Assembly (NCBI GenBank): GCA_001599595.1
Contig: BCHH01000008.1
Location: 1,702,046-1,766,045 of the forward strand
Origin: Beverwykella pulmonaria
Lineage: Eukaryota > Ascomycota > Dothideomycetes > Pleosporales > Melanommataceae
DNA: 64,000 nt
Direction: 5' to 3'
Shown here one piece after another: positions 1 through 11,081 of this stretch; position 1 is the first letter of the stretch, and every line of letters begins with the position of its first letter. Both the position numbers and the translations under genes were made by a program. The notes below the pieces were generated by a model, which saw only the letters and a list, made by a program, of their open reading frames with translations, had not been told where the DNA came from and made no database searches.

Positions 1-16
1 CCAGCTTGGATGACGA

Positions 17-333
17 TCACGTACGGAACAGCGCTCCATCGGTACACCACTTGTTCCTCTCCACGCTCTCTAAACATGGCTTCACCACCCTGATGAACTC
101 ATCGATCTTCGCCTGGGGCTTGTCGCAGATGCATTTCAATTTCGACGGATCGCAGGTATAGAAAAGTCCATTCACGAGGCAGTTGGACTAACTCATGTGT
201 GTTAGCGAGGAGCTTGAGGTCTAGGAGAGAGAGAGAGGAGACATACAGCGCCACAACTCGGTAGCTTAAAGGCCTCTACCATCCCTGGCACCATGGCTGC
301 AAGGACTACGGTGAAGAGTGTGCTGATATTCAT
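17..333 (-). CDS. CFEM-like small secreted cysteine-rich protein (possibly cut by window edge)
   Basis: Two exons, 333-247 and 187 down to about 17, joined by an intron with a GTATGT donor and a TTAG acceptor. The product is about 85 residues. Residues 1-21 form a hydrophobic signal peptide ending VEA. The mature part begins KLPSCG and has cysteines at about 27, 32, 41, 48, 50, 67 and 77, including a CxC pair. That is the CFEM layout with seven of the usual eight cysteines. CFEM proteins are secreted or GPI-anchored and act in heme/iron capture or as effectors; the role here is inferred. A TGA at 19-17 ends the frame, but it sits inside GTACGTGA, a good splice donor, so a further exon may lie outside the window. 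Confidence 0.6.
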
Positions 334-998
334 ATCGGCGGTGTATTGCAGTGGGCAATCTGGTAAACGAAAACTCGAGTTAAGCTGATCGACAGTCGCA
401 ATGGCAATCTAGTCGCAGAAGAGAATATTCGAAAGCAAGTCAAAGTTTAGCTTGCCACGCGGTTCGGTCTCCCCGCTCACCTGTCCCAAATGCACGCCGA
501 CGTGTGCAACAGCCGCAAAGTTTATCGCGCCCGTGCGTGTCTGCGAATGAAATGCACCGGCGAACAAAGAAACCTGCGCTTTGAACGGTGAAAGAAATTC
601 CGCTCGAGCACGCCCCCTGAATCAAAACGGACGACGAAATCGAGGTCAAATTGATAAGGGAAATGGGCGTTCGTTCGTATGGTACTCATGACACTGCAGT
701 TGAGGCTGACGGGAGGCTGAAATATAGAGGCCTGTGATGCAAGAATGGAATGGTTGGGCAATGTGAATGAGGATGGTGTTGGGCAAATTGTGCCTGGTGC
801 ACCTGCGTCATGTGTCGTAGTGTCCAACCAGGTAAGCAGTTTCCAGGTTTCGGGGAAGGATGCTATGTGACAACCTCGCTCACACTTGCCCAGCAGCCTC
901 GTAGCCATCGAAAAAGGATGGTTTGGCTGTACATAGTCCTACATCTATTTCTTCTCCGCCAGTGCTTTTAACGCTCTATTTCCACACCTACCCTTTAC
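334..998. other. Intergenic: upstream of CFEM-like gene, downstream of HEM14
   Basis: This 665-bp stretch lies between the start of the CFEM-like gene and the stop of HEM14. Short open frames at 440-649 and 522-908 (minus) show no recognisable domain, signal or codon pattern, and no repeat was seen. It probably holds the promoter of the CFEM-like gene and the HEM14 3' UTR. Confidence 0.5.
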
Positions 999-2822
999 TC
1001 ATACATTCTTTCCCAGACTAGGCCGAGGAAGAACCACATAGGGCATCGGCTCTGCGGTCCAAGGCCTCGTGTCCATCACCCTCTCCAGCCCACAACTCCT
1101 GCTCTTCCACCCGTCGCCATTCAACGCCCTCGCCATACTCCACGCCCCCCTCACACAATCATTGACGCCTACGCCATTGTACTGCGACCCCACGACCCGC
1201 ACCTTCCCGTGGAACTCAAGCTGCAGTTTCTCGGCGTACTGCTTTAGTCGGTCTTCGTAGCCGACGGTGTACTGCGGTATGCAGTCATGGTGTAGGTTGA
1301 CATGGCATACTACCGGTTCGTCCGTGATGCCAAGATGCCGGTGGATGACTGATTTTGCGAGCTCGGCGCCCTCGTCCTCGTCTGGGTAGCCTTGCCAGCC
1401 GTCCCACCAGTGGCCGCCAAGCATGACGGTGATTTTTGTGCCGGCGACTGAGTCTTGGCCAGTGACTGCGTCCGAGTCGAAAATGACACCCAGTGCGCGC
1501 TCGGGGTTCTGCTCGAAGGGTACGCTCTGGGGAATTAGGTAGCCGAAGCCGGACACAGGGGTGAGGTTGGGTTGGGAGAAGTAGAGATTGACGGTCATAA
1601 CGGTGACGTAGGGTGTCAATGCTTTGTTACGGATTGTGGAGATGACAAGATCGAAGATTTGGGTGGCTTGAGTTTCGCCCTCCTATTTGCAGTGTCAGCA
1701 TTTTGGGTTTGAGGGACAAAGAAAGGGTGGAACGTGCCCCTGTAACGACCTGGACCTGCTCTGAATTGCCCTCTGCCATAGTGTATGACTGAACCGGAGA
1801 TCCCATCTTGATCTCCACCTGTTTATTCAGTTCGAGTGTGTGCTGCAGCGTCTGAGACAGCTGCTGCATGCCATCTCTGAATGCAAAGGTACTGCACCCT
1901 ATGAGACCATTTACGAATTCCTGACCCCATTCCTGCTGCCTCTCAATTTCCTGTTGCATCGCTACTACCGAATCCAGATCATATGGATGGGTAGGAATCA
2001 GCATATTCCCTCGTTGATTGTTCTTGTTGAGCTGCAGCATCCCTCCAAAAATACTGCCGTACTGGCCCTCCAGATACCAAGGCAAAGGCAAGAGCGTTCG
2101 AGCACTCAACTGCCATATATCGCCGGCATAAATGCCATGCATGAGGCCCGACAGCAGATTCTGCGCAATGCGCTTGTCTACTCTTCGCGACACGAAGTCG
2201 CCAATGGATTCGTCCGTCATACTCGACGGCCTTGGTGGTTGCCATGGCTCTGCCAGGAAATTAGTTGCGCCGGCAAACACGCCGCTCTGGGTGAGCTTGA
2301 TTGTGTTGAAGAAGTCAAACTCTCCACTCGGCATCCGGTTCAGGCGGTCGGGATAGTAGATATATCGGTTTTGCGCGGCGGGGGAGGTTTTGGGCGTGAA
2401 CAGAACACTGTCTTCGAGACCTAGGTCACAAATCTGGGACTGTCAGCCCTGGGACAGCCAAGTACAGTGTACACACTCACCAATTGCGCCGTGGGAAGAC
2501 TGTACATCCCCGGCCGCAGCGTCCGCGGGCCATATTCGAATAGCACTTCGCCGCCAGGCACTTGGACCCGCCGAGAGCGCATCCATCCTCCCGATTCTTT
2601 TGCTGAGTCAAAAACGGTGATTTTACTGTTCGGGAACTCTTTGGCGATGAAGTGTGCGCTCGATAGGCCAGAGATGCCGCCTCCGAGGACGGCAATTTCC
2701 TTGGGGTAGCTGGTCGAGGAGGACGCAAAGCGGCAGCGATTACATTGCGACGAGAGGGGCGGGCGGGCGGAGACACGCTTTAATGTTGACTCAAGGAGCG
2801 AGACATGTCTCTTGAGCCGCAT
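999..2822 (-). CDS. HEM14: Protoporphyrinogen oxidase, mitochondrial (heme biosynthesis)
   Basis: Three exons, 2822-2481, 2433-1738 and 1682-999, give 573 residues, close to the usual 540-590 of fungal Hem14. The enzyme oxidises protoporphyrinogen IX to protoporphyrin IX at the mitochondrial inner membrane, the step before ferrochelatase. The N-terminus is basic and Ser/Arg-rich like a mitochondrial presequence. It is followed at about residue 44 by the FAD-binding dinucleotide motif (AVLGGGISGLSSA) and an ESGGWMRS segment. The C-terminus has the family's final FAD-contact block, VGSQYNGVGVNDCVRGAWSMA. Intron 1 is GTGAGT...CAG. Intron 2 appears to use a GC donor (GCACGT) with a TAG acceptor; a weaker in-frame GTCGTT lies a few bases upstream. 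The start is the first ATG before a presequence-like stretch. Confidence 0.93.
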
Positions 2823-3301
2823 TTCCGTGTGTGGATTGCGGATGGTGGCAGCGTGGGAGCTTGGAGACTTCGGCCATGCGGGAATGAGAGTGGATGTTCA
2901 GTCCACAAAACGTTCGCCGCGCTCGGTCCACCATCGTCATTGACATGGGGCGATACCTTCGGAGAGGATCAGTTTTTGGCACGACATTCACAGCGGTCAC
3001 AGAATAAGCTAGTGTGTAAAGAAGAGGGGCAGCTCGCAGCCGCCAGAACCAGACCGATCCATTTTGCAAAAAGGAAAAAGCTCCCCACCAGATCTGGCAT
3101 CCCATGAGTATGCTAGACCAATATCATGCCTCCGTGCCGTGAACCAGCAACGCCACCATCCTAGTATCCTGAGCTATAATACAAGTACTGTAACCTCTGT
3201 ACGACAGCACACACACCCTCCCCGCTGTTGTAGTCCGCCAAAAGTTCCACCCCCTTCCGCCCCCAAATGCTGATTCGTTTATCGCCATTACCAAGACGTT
3301 G
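2823..3301. promoter_or_regulatory. HEM14 upstream region
   Basis: This 479-bp gap lies between the HEM14 start and the stop of the minus-strand NAB2-like gene. Open frames here (2791-3105, 2805-3107) are unlike any known protein. It should contain the HEM14 promoter and the NAB2 terminator. No specific factor site is claimed. Confidence 0.4.
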
Positions 3302-5029
3302 CTAGATTTCAATATCTTCATTGGCTTTTCCCGGGATGATTAGCTCCTCCTCGCCGTCTTCGTCCACAAATTTCCGCTCGCTGACGTGCTCTTTGGTTCC
3401 CTCCTCGCCGCCCTTGGGCGCAACCCACACCCTATCCTTGTACGTCTTTTTCTGTCCTTCGGTGTGCTTGAACGGGCAGCGGGCGTTTGTGCATGGCGTA
3501 AACTTGCACATGACTGTGTTATGCCAGAATTTGCAACCCGGGGTAGTGCAGTCGGCGCCGTTGCGGCATGGCGGCATCGTAGGGTGCTTGTACGGACAAT
3601 TGGCCATGTCGCGGCAATTTGGGTAAAATGCGCATTCCTGCTCGGCCTGGTACTGATGCCGCTGTGCAGGAGACGTGTGTCTGCCGACGCACTTTTTGTT
3701 CGTGCAAGCCGCGCCATAGGTGCACGTATCCTTCATGTCTACAAGCGTCCCCTCGGGGGCCGCGGGGGACTGGTGGACGAACGGACAGTCGGCCTTGGTA
3801 CATCGCAAATTGAATTTGCACATGACGGTGAAGGGGTCTGGTCGGCCACCTTCAATTTCCATTGCGGAGCCATCGCCATTGCCATTCTCTGCAGGTCCAT
3901 CAGTCATGGTCGCGTCTTGGCTGTCCTTCTTGGTGAACTTGGCCGATGGCGGCAGCCCTTGCTTGTTTCCTTGCCTTGACGATCGATCCATGCGCTCGCT
4001 CAGAGGCTTCTTGTGTCCGTTTCGATTCCCTTGCGGGAAGTTGGGGTTGACAAAGGGAGCCGGAGCGCCGCCGGAGAAGATTTGCTGCATCATTTGCGCT
4101 TGTTGCTCGTACATTTGCATGAGGGCCATCTGCTGCTGGGCATTCAACATGCCGGGCATTCCGTTCGGGCCCATGGGCGGCATACCCATCCCGGGCATCG
4201 CCCCTGGCCCCATGCCGGCCATGCCGTTCGCGTTGTGCATAGTCATACCGCCTGGCCCGGGCCCCATGTTGATATTTCCCATGTTGCTCATTCCTCGACC
4301 GTTGGCCATGGCGGCGATTCCACGACCGAGGTTCTGGTTGCGGGGGCCTTTTGGAGGTTCGCGCGAGTGTGAGTTGATTCGGCCGCTGCCTTGCGAACCT
4401 CGTATGCGATGCAGGGGGTCGTCATTGTTCATCTGCTTGTTGAGATTGTTGAGCATGCGACCACCACGGGGCGTCTTCGCGCTCGAGCCGCTCCCGTTGC
4501 GCATGGCTTTTGGGCCCGTGGGTCTGTATACTGTTAGACTGTGCCGAACATATTGCCCCTTGCGACTAGACAAGGAAAGCCGTGCGGGTGGAGGAGAAAA
4601 TAGAGAAAGAACGGGCATGGCATACATGTTACCTTGGGCGGGCTCTGCTACACCGTCCATCTCGGTGTCTTGCGCTGATGGGACGGCATCATGGAAAGTG
4701 CCCTCGATTTGATTCGCGCCCGAATGTGCAGCCTCCACGTTGCCCGCAGGCTCGCCGTTGAGCTGCCGGCTGACGAGGTCGATCTGCTCGAATAACCAGT
4801 GCGCAAACTGCTGCGTCTCGACATTCTCGGGGCCCAGATCCAGGAGGTCATTGGACAGCTCGGAGGCGATTTGCGTTTCATTCTTCTCGTTGGCAAGCAT
4901 CAGGAGGATGTACTCGAAGATTTGCGTGTCGTCGCCGCCGGTCGTCCAGCCGAACTCGACGAGCTTGGGCTGCACGAGCTCCTGCAGCGCCGACGCGAGC
5001 GGTGAGTCGTTCGAAAAGTCAACAGCCAT
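3302..5029 (-). CDS. NAB2: Nab2-type nuclear poly(A)-RNA-binding CCCH zinc-finger protein
   Basis: Two exons, 5029-4626 and 4523-3302 (donor GTATGC, acceptor CAG, phase 2), encode 541 residues. Residues 1-85 match the helical PWI-like Nab2 N-terminal domain (PLASALQELVQPKL..., then a LLMLANEKNETQIASEL helix). That domain recruits the complex to the nuclear pore in yeast. The middle is rich in Gly/Met/Asn/Gln, with an RGG-like part and Met/Gly repeats. Residues about 370-490 carry five CCCH fingers in tandem, for example CKFNLRCTKADCPFVH and CKFTPCTNARCPFKH, which bind poly(A). Yeast Nab2 has seven fingers. The role is poly(A) length control and mRNA export. The start is the ATG that opens the N-terminal domain; the frame stays open upstream without an ATG. 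It is head-to-head with an SR-protein gene. Confidence 0.92.
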   Translation of the reverse strand: MAVDFSNDSPLASALQELVQPKLVEFGWTTGGDDTQIFEYILLMLANEKNETQIASELSNDLLDLGPENVETQQFAHWLFEQIDLVSRQLNGEPAGNVEAAHSGANQIEGTFHDAVPSAQDTEMDGVAEPAQGNMYAMPVLSLFSPPPARLSLSSRKGQYVRHSLTVYRPTGPKAMRNGSGSSAKTPRGGRMLNNLNKQMNNDDPLHRIRGSQGSGRINSHSREPPKGPRNQNLGRGIAAMANGRGMSNMGNINMGPGPGGMTMHNANGMAGMGPGAMPGMGMPPMGPNGMPGMLNAQQQMALMQMYEQQAQMMQQIFSGGAPAPFVNPNFPQGNRNGHKKPLSERMDRSSRQGNKQGLPPSAKFTKKDSQDATMTDGPAENGNGDGSAMEIEGGRPDPFTVMCKFNLRCTKADCPFVHQSPAAPEGTLVDMKDTCTYGAACTNKKCVGRHTSPAQRHQYQAEQECAFYPNCRDMANCPYKHPTMPPCRNGADCTTPGCKFWHNTVMCKFTPCTNARCPFKHTEGQKKTYKDRVWVAPKGGEEGTKEHVSERKFVDEDGEEELIIPGKANEDIEI

Positions 5030-5513
5030 GGTGAAGCGGAAGGGATGGAGAGGAAGGTGAAAGGCGGGCGCGCAGTCTCGGAGAGGGGAATGCAGGCCTT
5101 GGGACAAGGAGAGACGGTGGCGAGGAGGGCGCCTGCGGTCGCGTTCTTTTGTCGCTCGCGTGCACAAAGAACAGCGCACAAGAGAAGAAGACGGGAGGGC
5201 GAGGTCGGAGGGCGCGTCGAGTGGGACGGTAAATGGGGCAGCGGCGACGGATGTTGTGAGGTGCGCTCGAGAGGTCGCAGTCGCAGTCTGCGTTTCCAAG
5301 GCTGACTAACGGGAGTTGCCATGGGGCGGAGGGCACGTGCGCGCAGCTGCCGTTTGTCTCCAAGGCTGACATTTCTTTCAACAGCCATCTCCTCCTCACT
5401 CTCTCCCACCACACCCGCGCCCACCACCACCTGCAACCCTCGCCTGCACGCCAGCTGCCCGATCTTCCCTATCCGCAGCTCTGTCTCAACCAGCCCCCAG
5501 AGACACCAGAGAA
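5030..5513. promoter_or_regulatory. Divergent promoter shared by NAB2-like and SRP1-like genes
   Basis: These 484 bp separate two start codons pointing outward. The region is rich in C and T on the plus strand, with CT/CCA-rich runs near the SR gene typical of fungal core promoters, and contains no credible gene. Both products act in mRNA processing, so shared regulation is plausible but not shown. Confidence 0.5.
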
Positions 5514-6483
5514 ATGTCTCGCGGCGGAACCACGCTCTACGTCACCGGCTTCGGCCACGGCACCCGCGCCCGCGACCTTGCCTACGAATTCGAACGGTAT
5601 GTTCTCCTGCAGCGCCTCGTCCTCACTCCAATCGCCGCCCGCATCGTCGTGCATCGCCTGCATCGCCCCCGAATGCTCTCTTACTCTTCCCGCCGCTTTC
5701 CCCCCCAGCAGCCCGTCGCGCGGCCGTCGTTCGCCTCCTCCCGTTTACGCGACCGATCTCCCTCCTCCCTCGCCCCTCGCCCCTTCCGCATCCGTCCAGC
5801 GTAACAGCCATCTCTAACGCGCGTCCCAAGGTACGGACGTCTCGTTCGCTGCGATATCCCAGCTCCGCGCTCGGCATCGAGCAGACTGTGAGTGCCCTTA
5901 CCGTCCGATGATGAGGTCGAGACTGACAACGCAGCTTCGCATTCGTCGAATACGAGAGCCGCCGCGATGCCGATGACGCTTACCATGAGATGCACAACAA
6001 GCGCATTGGCCGCGATGACCTGCTGAAGATTGAGGTATGTGTGGTGTGTGCTCAACCCCTGTTTGCGCCGAGACTGACAGCCGGCAGTGGGCTCGCACTC
6101 CTCCATCAGCTTCCTGGCGCTTCGACTCCGGCACCACGCGCGAGGGTGGTGGCGAGCGTCGCAGCGAGCGTAGTGAGCGTGGCCCTCGTCGTGACCGCTC
6201 TCCTCGGCCCAGCCGTCGCAGCACATCCCCGCGCCGTGGAGACCGCTCCCCGCGCAAGGACGACCGTCGCGACCGCGACTACGACCGCCGCGACCGCGAC
6301 CGTTCCCGCAGCCCCGACGCCGACCGAGATCGCGAGATGAAGGATGTGCGCGACCGCGAGGACGATCGTGGTGACCGCGAGCGAGGTGATCGGGAACGCG
6401 ACCGCGAAAACGGCGCCAACGGGGATGATCGGAAAGCCAGTGAGCCCCCCGTCGCCGCTCCAGCAGACGAAGAGCTCCTCTGA
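5514..6483 (+). CDS. SR-type RNA-binding protein, Srp1-like (RRM + RS-like tail)
   Basis: Four exons, 5514-5596, 5831-5887, 5935-6034 and 6088-6483, encode 211 residues. Residues 1-80 form one RRM, with the RNP2-like LYVTGFG and the RNP1-like FAFVEYESRRDADDAYHEMH. The N-terminal wording TTLYVTGFGHGTRARDLAYE closely resembles fission-yeast Srp1. A WARTPPSASWRFDSG linker follows, then a tail of RS/RD/RE dipeptides (about residues 95-195) and an acidic end. SR proteins bind pre-mRNA and promote splice-site choice. Introns use GTATGT or GTGAGT donors. The first intron, at 234 nt, is longer than the other introns of this gene. In fungal SR genes such introns may be alternatively spliced, which is untested here. 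Confidence 0.9.
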
Positions 6484-8158
6484 CGTAGGGCAGTCGAGTC
6501 GCCAACGGGTACCAAAGCCGCCCACGAAGACGCAGATTTCGATATTGCAGAGTAGTCTCTCGATCCTGTCCGGCCTTGCGCACGCGACGTGTAGGCCTGC
6601 ACTGCCCTCTATTTCATCGCTTTCTGTCTCGGCTTCTGCTCACCATTTTTCACACTCTCGACACGGTGCTCGGCATTTTCTATCTTTCCTGGAATTACGA
6701 AAAGTAAGGGGGCTTCGGACAAGTTAACAACAGGGTTTTGGGACTTTCTTTCTCTCCTTCTTCGGCGGCGGCTTTTGAGGCGGCTTCTTGGGTGAAGGCT
6801 TTCTAATTTAATCGATCAACAGTCCGAACTCGATACGGAACCTTGTCTTTGGCGAGCTCGATGTCGGCGATATCCCTTACGGTTCGGTCGAACATCATGT
6901 CTTACATTCGGTCGGTCGGTCGATCGGTCGATGCGGTCTGGCGAAGTTACCAATCCTGTACTTTATACGAACGAACCTCGTTAGAAACCCCCTGCAACCT
7001 CATTCCGATTCCATTTTCCGCGATGCGACAAAATTTCACCCGAGTGAACAGGTTGGTACTGCTTGCGATTTCCTACTTCAACTGCTTTGTATTACAACGT
7101 GTGACCATGACTACATCAAATTTGAATCGATCGTGAAATCAGCTCGCATAAAGTGTGCACAGTATTTTGACATTTTGTGACTTTCATCTCAATTCGTTCT
7201 ATCGTCCGAAGACCTCAAGCTGTCCCTATCCTACCCTTCATCTCCAAGTCTCTCTTTTCTCTAGGCAATGTCAAGAATTTTGGTCTACATGTGGTGAAGA
7301 CGTTTAAACCTCATCGGCCAAAAAACTAGGACTAGATATGCTGAACCCCGAATTGCCATCCCCATAACATGCTATTCCCACAAACAGCCTCATCCTCACA
7401 TTCGCATCGTTCAGCCTAACCCGCGAAACCCAATCAATTCACGTGTTCATGCATGAGACATGCGTCTCTTCGACCCGAAACGCCGGATTAGGTGTCAGTC
7501 GCCAAACTTTCTGACTACATTGTCTAGCTTTGCCTAGACGTTGGTTTTGACTTTGCACTTTCGCGGCCTCCTTACTCGATTCGGCAATATTGCAATGCAA
7601 GTATGGCGCTCTACAGGGATGGTTAGCTAGAAAGTTGGTAGTCAAGATATTCGGAACAGGGAAAACCAAGGTCGAGGGACCCGATGGAAGAACTTCACAC
7701 ACACCGTCTTGTTGTTGACAGCAGTGCTTCGACGCCGGCGTCTGGTCGCAAACAGCATGATACCGGTTGCAAGCAGTGCGAGAGATCCGATGGCATGAAC
7801 GAAAGGCGCGCTGCCCAATTTCGACGCACCCAACCAAGCAAACGAACTTATCGCGAGACGCGCCACCCGAGTCGCCCAAGCCAGAGGTTGTTTTGTGTAT
7901 GTGGTCTTTGACCACCTTCAAGTGCGTATATAGAGGTATCCGTTTGTCCTCGACGGAGAAGGATATATCACAGTCAGAGTTTCTCTCGTTCATTCCACCC
8001 TTAGCCGCTTCCAATCGTCCCATTCTATCTATCATTTCTCTTACAAGTCATTCAAAACGGAGACCGTAATCCGCCAATACAGCAGGCTCTGCCAGTTCCT
8101 CTTCCACTCTATCCATAACTTCTTGGTTGAGTTAGCGAAGCTCTCGCCACCTATAGAT
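6484..8158. other. Intergenic region with one doubtful minus-strand gene (7439-8035)
   Basis: The first part is the 3' UTR of the SR gene, with T-rich runs around 6730-6800. No repeat was found. On the minus strand an ATG at 8035 opens a 198-codon frame to 7439 with no recognisable domain. A second minus frame at 7866-7642 encodes a hydrophobic segment (HAIGSLALLATGIMLFA) followed by five arginines, which looks like a transmembrane protein. A spliced gene using both frames is possible, but no convincing intron was found. If real, it would share a 120-bp promoter with the MARVEL gene at 8159. Confidence 0.25.
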
Positions 8159-8788
8159 ATGGTTTCTTCGACTATTACGCGCAGCTTGCTTATTGCGTGC
8201 CATTTCTTGACCTGGGTGTCGTCGGCTATCGTTGTGGGGATTACCGCGTACTTTCTCCATGACTTCCAGCATGATCAGCATTTGACGTTTCAGATTGTCA
8301 TTGTATGCCCTGTCTTCTCTCCGTCATTTGCGTGCACACTGTTCGCTAACCACCATTCAGGCTGCTCTCACACTGGGCTTCTGGATCCCCTCTTTCATCC
8401 TGCCCATCCTCAAACTAAACAAATCCTACTACCTCCCCCTTAACTTCATCTTCTCGTACCTGTGGCTCACGAGCTTCATCTTCGCGGCCCAAGACTACAA
8501 TGAGAGTGAGTGTGCGGCTAATGCCCCGACTGGGGGTCGCTGCTCGCTCAAGTTATGCAGTGAGGCTTTTATCTTCATCGCTTTGTAAGTCATTTCTTCC
8601 ATGCGCTCATCAAGGTTCAAAGGTGTGGACATGTTTGGGCATTAAATTGGGGTTAATATTGTGACAGCTTCTTTACCCTTGCGGCTACGGTCGTCGATGT
8701 CCTTTCTTGGAAGGGAAAGACGGGGGCTACGAATGGGAATTCGGAGAGTGGGGCCAGGACTGAGGCAGAGGTCGCCCGTGTTGATTAA
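8159..8788 (+). CDS. MARVEL-domain-like four-helix membrane protein
   Basis: Three exons, 8159-8302, 8361-8584 and 8668-8788, encode 162 residues. Four hydrophobic spans are visible: about residues 8-32 (LLIACHFLTWVSSAIVVGITA), 42-62 (IVIAALTLGFWIPSFILPIL), 70-90 (LNFIFSYLWLTSFIFAAQDY) and 118-138 (FIFIAFFFTLAATVVDVLSW). This order, with a short Cys-containing loop before the last helix and a soluble tail, fits fungal MARVEL-domain proteins. These act at membrane-apposition sites such as eisosomes or vesicle membranes. The exact role is unknown. Splice sites are GTATGC/CAG and GTAAGT/CAG. The chosen ATG directly precedes the first helix. Confidence 0.75.
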
Positions 8789-9328
8789 TTGTCGAGATGT
8801 GTTGCATTTAGACCAAGGGAGAGGACGATAGTTAGATGGGGCAATGTATTTCCATTTTCCTCTTGCCTTGATTTCTTGCTATATCAGCGACAGCCGTGAC
8901 ACTGCATATAGATCTAATCTAGGTGTGATGCTAGGCGTGTGAGGAGGAGCTGGATGACTGTTGAGAAATGTTGTATTAGATAATTGGAGAAACTCGTCGG
9001 ATGGAAAGTACAGGAGGCAATGTCATAGCCGACCCCCAATTCCCTTGAGAAGAATTTCAAGAAAATACCGTGAAGAAACAATTCGGAGTACATAGAAGAG
9101 AATACGAGAACAAATGAAACCCCAAATGTCCTTTCCGCCTGCTCATCCGTCCACCGTCCATCCGGTGTTGTGTGATACATCATCCCGTCCAGCAGGCGAA
9201 AAGCAATTCCCTTCAGCACCATGGCCGATAAATCACACCTCGTCTCTACTTCCTCTCCTTTCTCCAATCTACGAGCTCTATCTCCCCCTCTTCTTGACTT
9301 CCCATTCTTGACCTCCCATTCTTGACCT
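8789..9328. other. Intergenic between convergent MARVEL and CYSTM-like genes
   Basis: This 540-bp stretch lies between two genes that converge. It should hold both 3' UTRs. A minus frame at 9267-8914 has no domain or codon pattern to support it, and no repeat was seen. Confidence 0.45.
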
Positions 9329-9795
9329 CTAAAAAAGACAATCTAAACAACAGCAACACGCCAACGCCGCTAGCAATCCCGCAAACAACCCACCCGAAGC
9401 CCCACCCTGCCGTCTATCACCCTGATAATAGCCCCCCGGCGGCGGTGGACCCTGCTGGTAATACATGCCCTGCTGCTGTCCATACCCCTGTGGTGGATAT
9501 CCCTGCGGCGGTCCGTATTGGCCTTGCGGCGGCCCGTATTGCTGCGCGTAAGGATTCGGCGTCCCGTTGCTCGAGCCGTAGTAGTCTGCATTGGAGGGCG
9601 GGGCAGGAGATGCGGCGTTGTAGTATGGTTGTTGGGGTGCGCCGTAGGGACCGGCGTCGGTGTGCGCGGGGGGAGGAGATTGGGGGTAAGAGGGAGGTGC
9701 GCCATGGGGCGGGTCCTGAGAGAGAGTTAGTATGAGTGAGATGGAAGGTGACGAGGGGCGGGGGGCGGTAGACGTACGACTTTCTGAGATGCCAT
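9329..9795 (-). CDS. Proline/tyrosine/glutamine-rich CYSTM-like tail-anchored protein
   Basis: Two exons, 9795-9778 (only six codons) and 9715-9329, joined by a GTACGT...CAG intron, encode 134 residues. Residues 8-95 are low-complexity Pro/Gln/Gly/Tyr with PPQG and YGPPQG repeats. Residues about 105-134 carry a GG-rich hydrophobic end, GGLFAGLLAALACCCCLDCLF, ending in a run of cysteines. A Pro-rich body with a Cys-rich hydrophobic C-terminus is the CYSTM pattern, found in small stress-related membrane-associated proteins of fungi and plants. Starting at the tiny first exon gives MASQKV before DPPHG. The alternative is an unspliced longer frame on this strand with no ATG in a good context. Confidence 0.75.
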
Positions 9796-11081
9796 TGAGA
9801 TAGAAGTTGTAGATGTGCGCCTTATAGCGATGGCGGAGAACGGAGGTTATGGGGAGTCGTCGCACACTGTCGCACTCGTTTTTGGTGCTGTCGTGGCAAG
9901 GCTGGGCGAATGCTCGTCGATCGCTTGTCTTTGCACCAGAAATATGTATAACTGCTTTCGGATCAAGTTGGTGGATGGCGATTTCGAAATACACAAGTTG
10001 TAAGGGGAGAACAAAGGAAAGAAATGGCAGATAAAGAGAGCGTGTGCGCGTATTGTGGCTTATATTGAGAGTGCCACTGGTCAAGTGTTCCGTAACTCCC
10101 GGAGAGGCAGCTTGGAGACGCGAACGGTGTCGTCGCGGCACTGCGGCAATAGTGGCGATATCGTGGCTATGCTGCGCTAGCTCTATTTGGATGTGACATG
10201 TCCACATTCTACGACGAGGAGTAAAAGAACAATGCTATTCCACAGTAATAAATGTTTATAAGCTACAAGGATATTATATCCTGTCAATTTAATCACACTA
10301 AACATAACCAAGTCGCATATAAATATTTAGGGACTATAAAGTGGGCCCCAACATTATTCCAACCATATTCTGTTAAATCTGGGAGACCCGAAATTTTACC
10401 AAAAGCAATAAAGCGGCTCAGGTGCTTTCAGATGCCAAATACAAAGTAGACAACTAATATCACCGGCTAGGTATCGTAGTTGCCTCTCTGGATTGTTGGA
10501 AAGAGCTTGATTCGTGTGGATAAGTTGAAGTACTACGGTATACTACGAATACTGATAAGTCTGGGACTCGTTTGTTCTTATAGTCTGAAATGCACGATAG
10601 ACGAGTGGGTCTATCTTATTTCAGTGCGTGCTTTTTTGACACTGTAGCTTTAGTGTAGGTTCTAACTAACACTATGGATGTCATGACTACCAAGGCGACC
10701 AGTGGCACAGCAATGACACTTACCTGGAGTTCCGAGTTCTGCTTGGAGCCCCATGTAGCTGTTGCTTGCTGTGCCGCTGATATCGGCCAGTTATGCAAGT
10801 ACGAGGCAAAGTGAACTCTCCCCTGCTATCCCACTAAAAATATCGTACGAGAGATGGAATATGACCTGTATCCTAGTTCCCCTGGAACAGGTATATATAG
10901 TTCTCGTGCGGGCCATCAGCTCGAGACGCTTTCACACTCCTCATATACACATTGATTCTTGAGGCGATTGACTGTCCCCGCCATAGCTATATAATCTGTG
11001 CCAACTTAAGAATCCTCGTCCAAATTCAAGTTCTGTTTTTTCTCTCACTCTCCGCGGCACTTAAGGAATCATCAAACCACC
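9796..11081. other. Intergenic, partly AT-rich; possible membrane-peptide remnant
   Basis: The 10240-10620 part is AT-rich and may be a decayed repeat, but no element is recognisable. On the minus strand, 10798-10616 encodes a single hydrophobic span (VSVIAVPLVALVVMTSIVLV) followed by a basic tail; it also contains a GTAAGT donor, so it may be a fragment of an old spliced gene. The sequence just before 11082 has a GTATATATAG box (about 10890), the probable core promoter region of the hydrolase gene. Confidence 0.35.

Noticed and set aside
3720..4712. 330-codon plus-strand frame opposite the NAB2-like gene
   Set aside because: It is antisense to well-supported CCCH-finger and Met/Gly-rich coding sequence; its Pro/Met/Cys-rich translation is the expected mirror of that sequence.
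6843..7136. 97-codon plus frame downstream of the SR gene
   Set aside because: No domain, no splice partner; likely 3' UTR or spacer.
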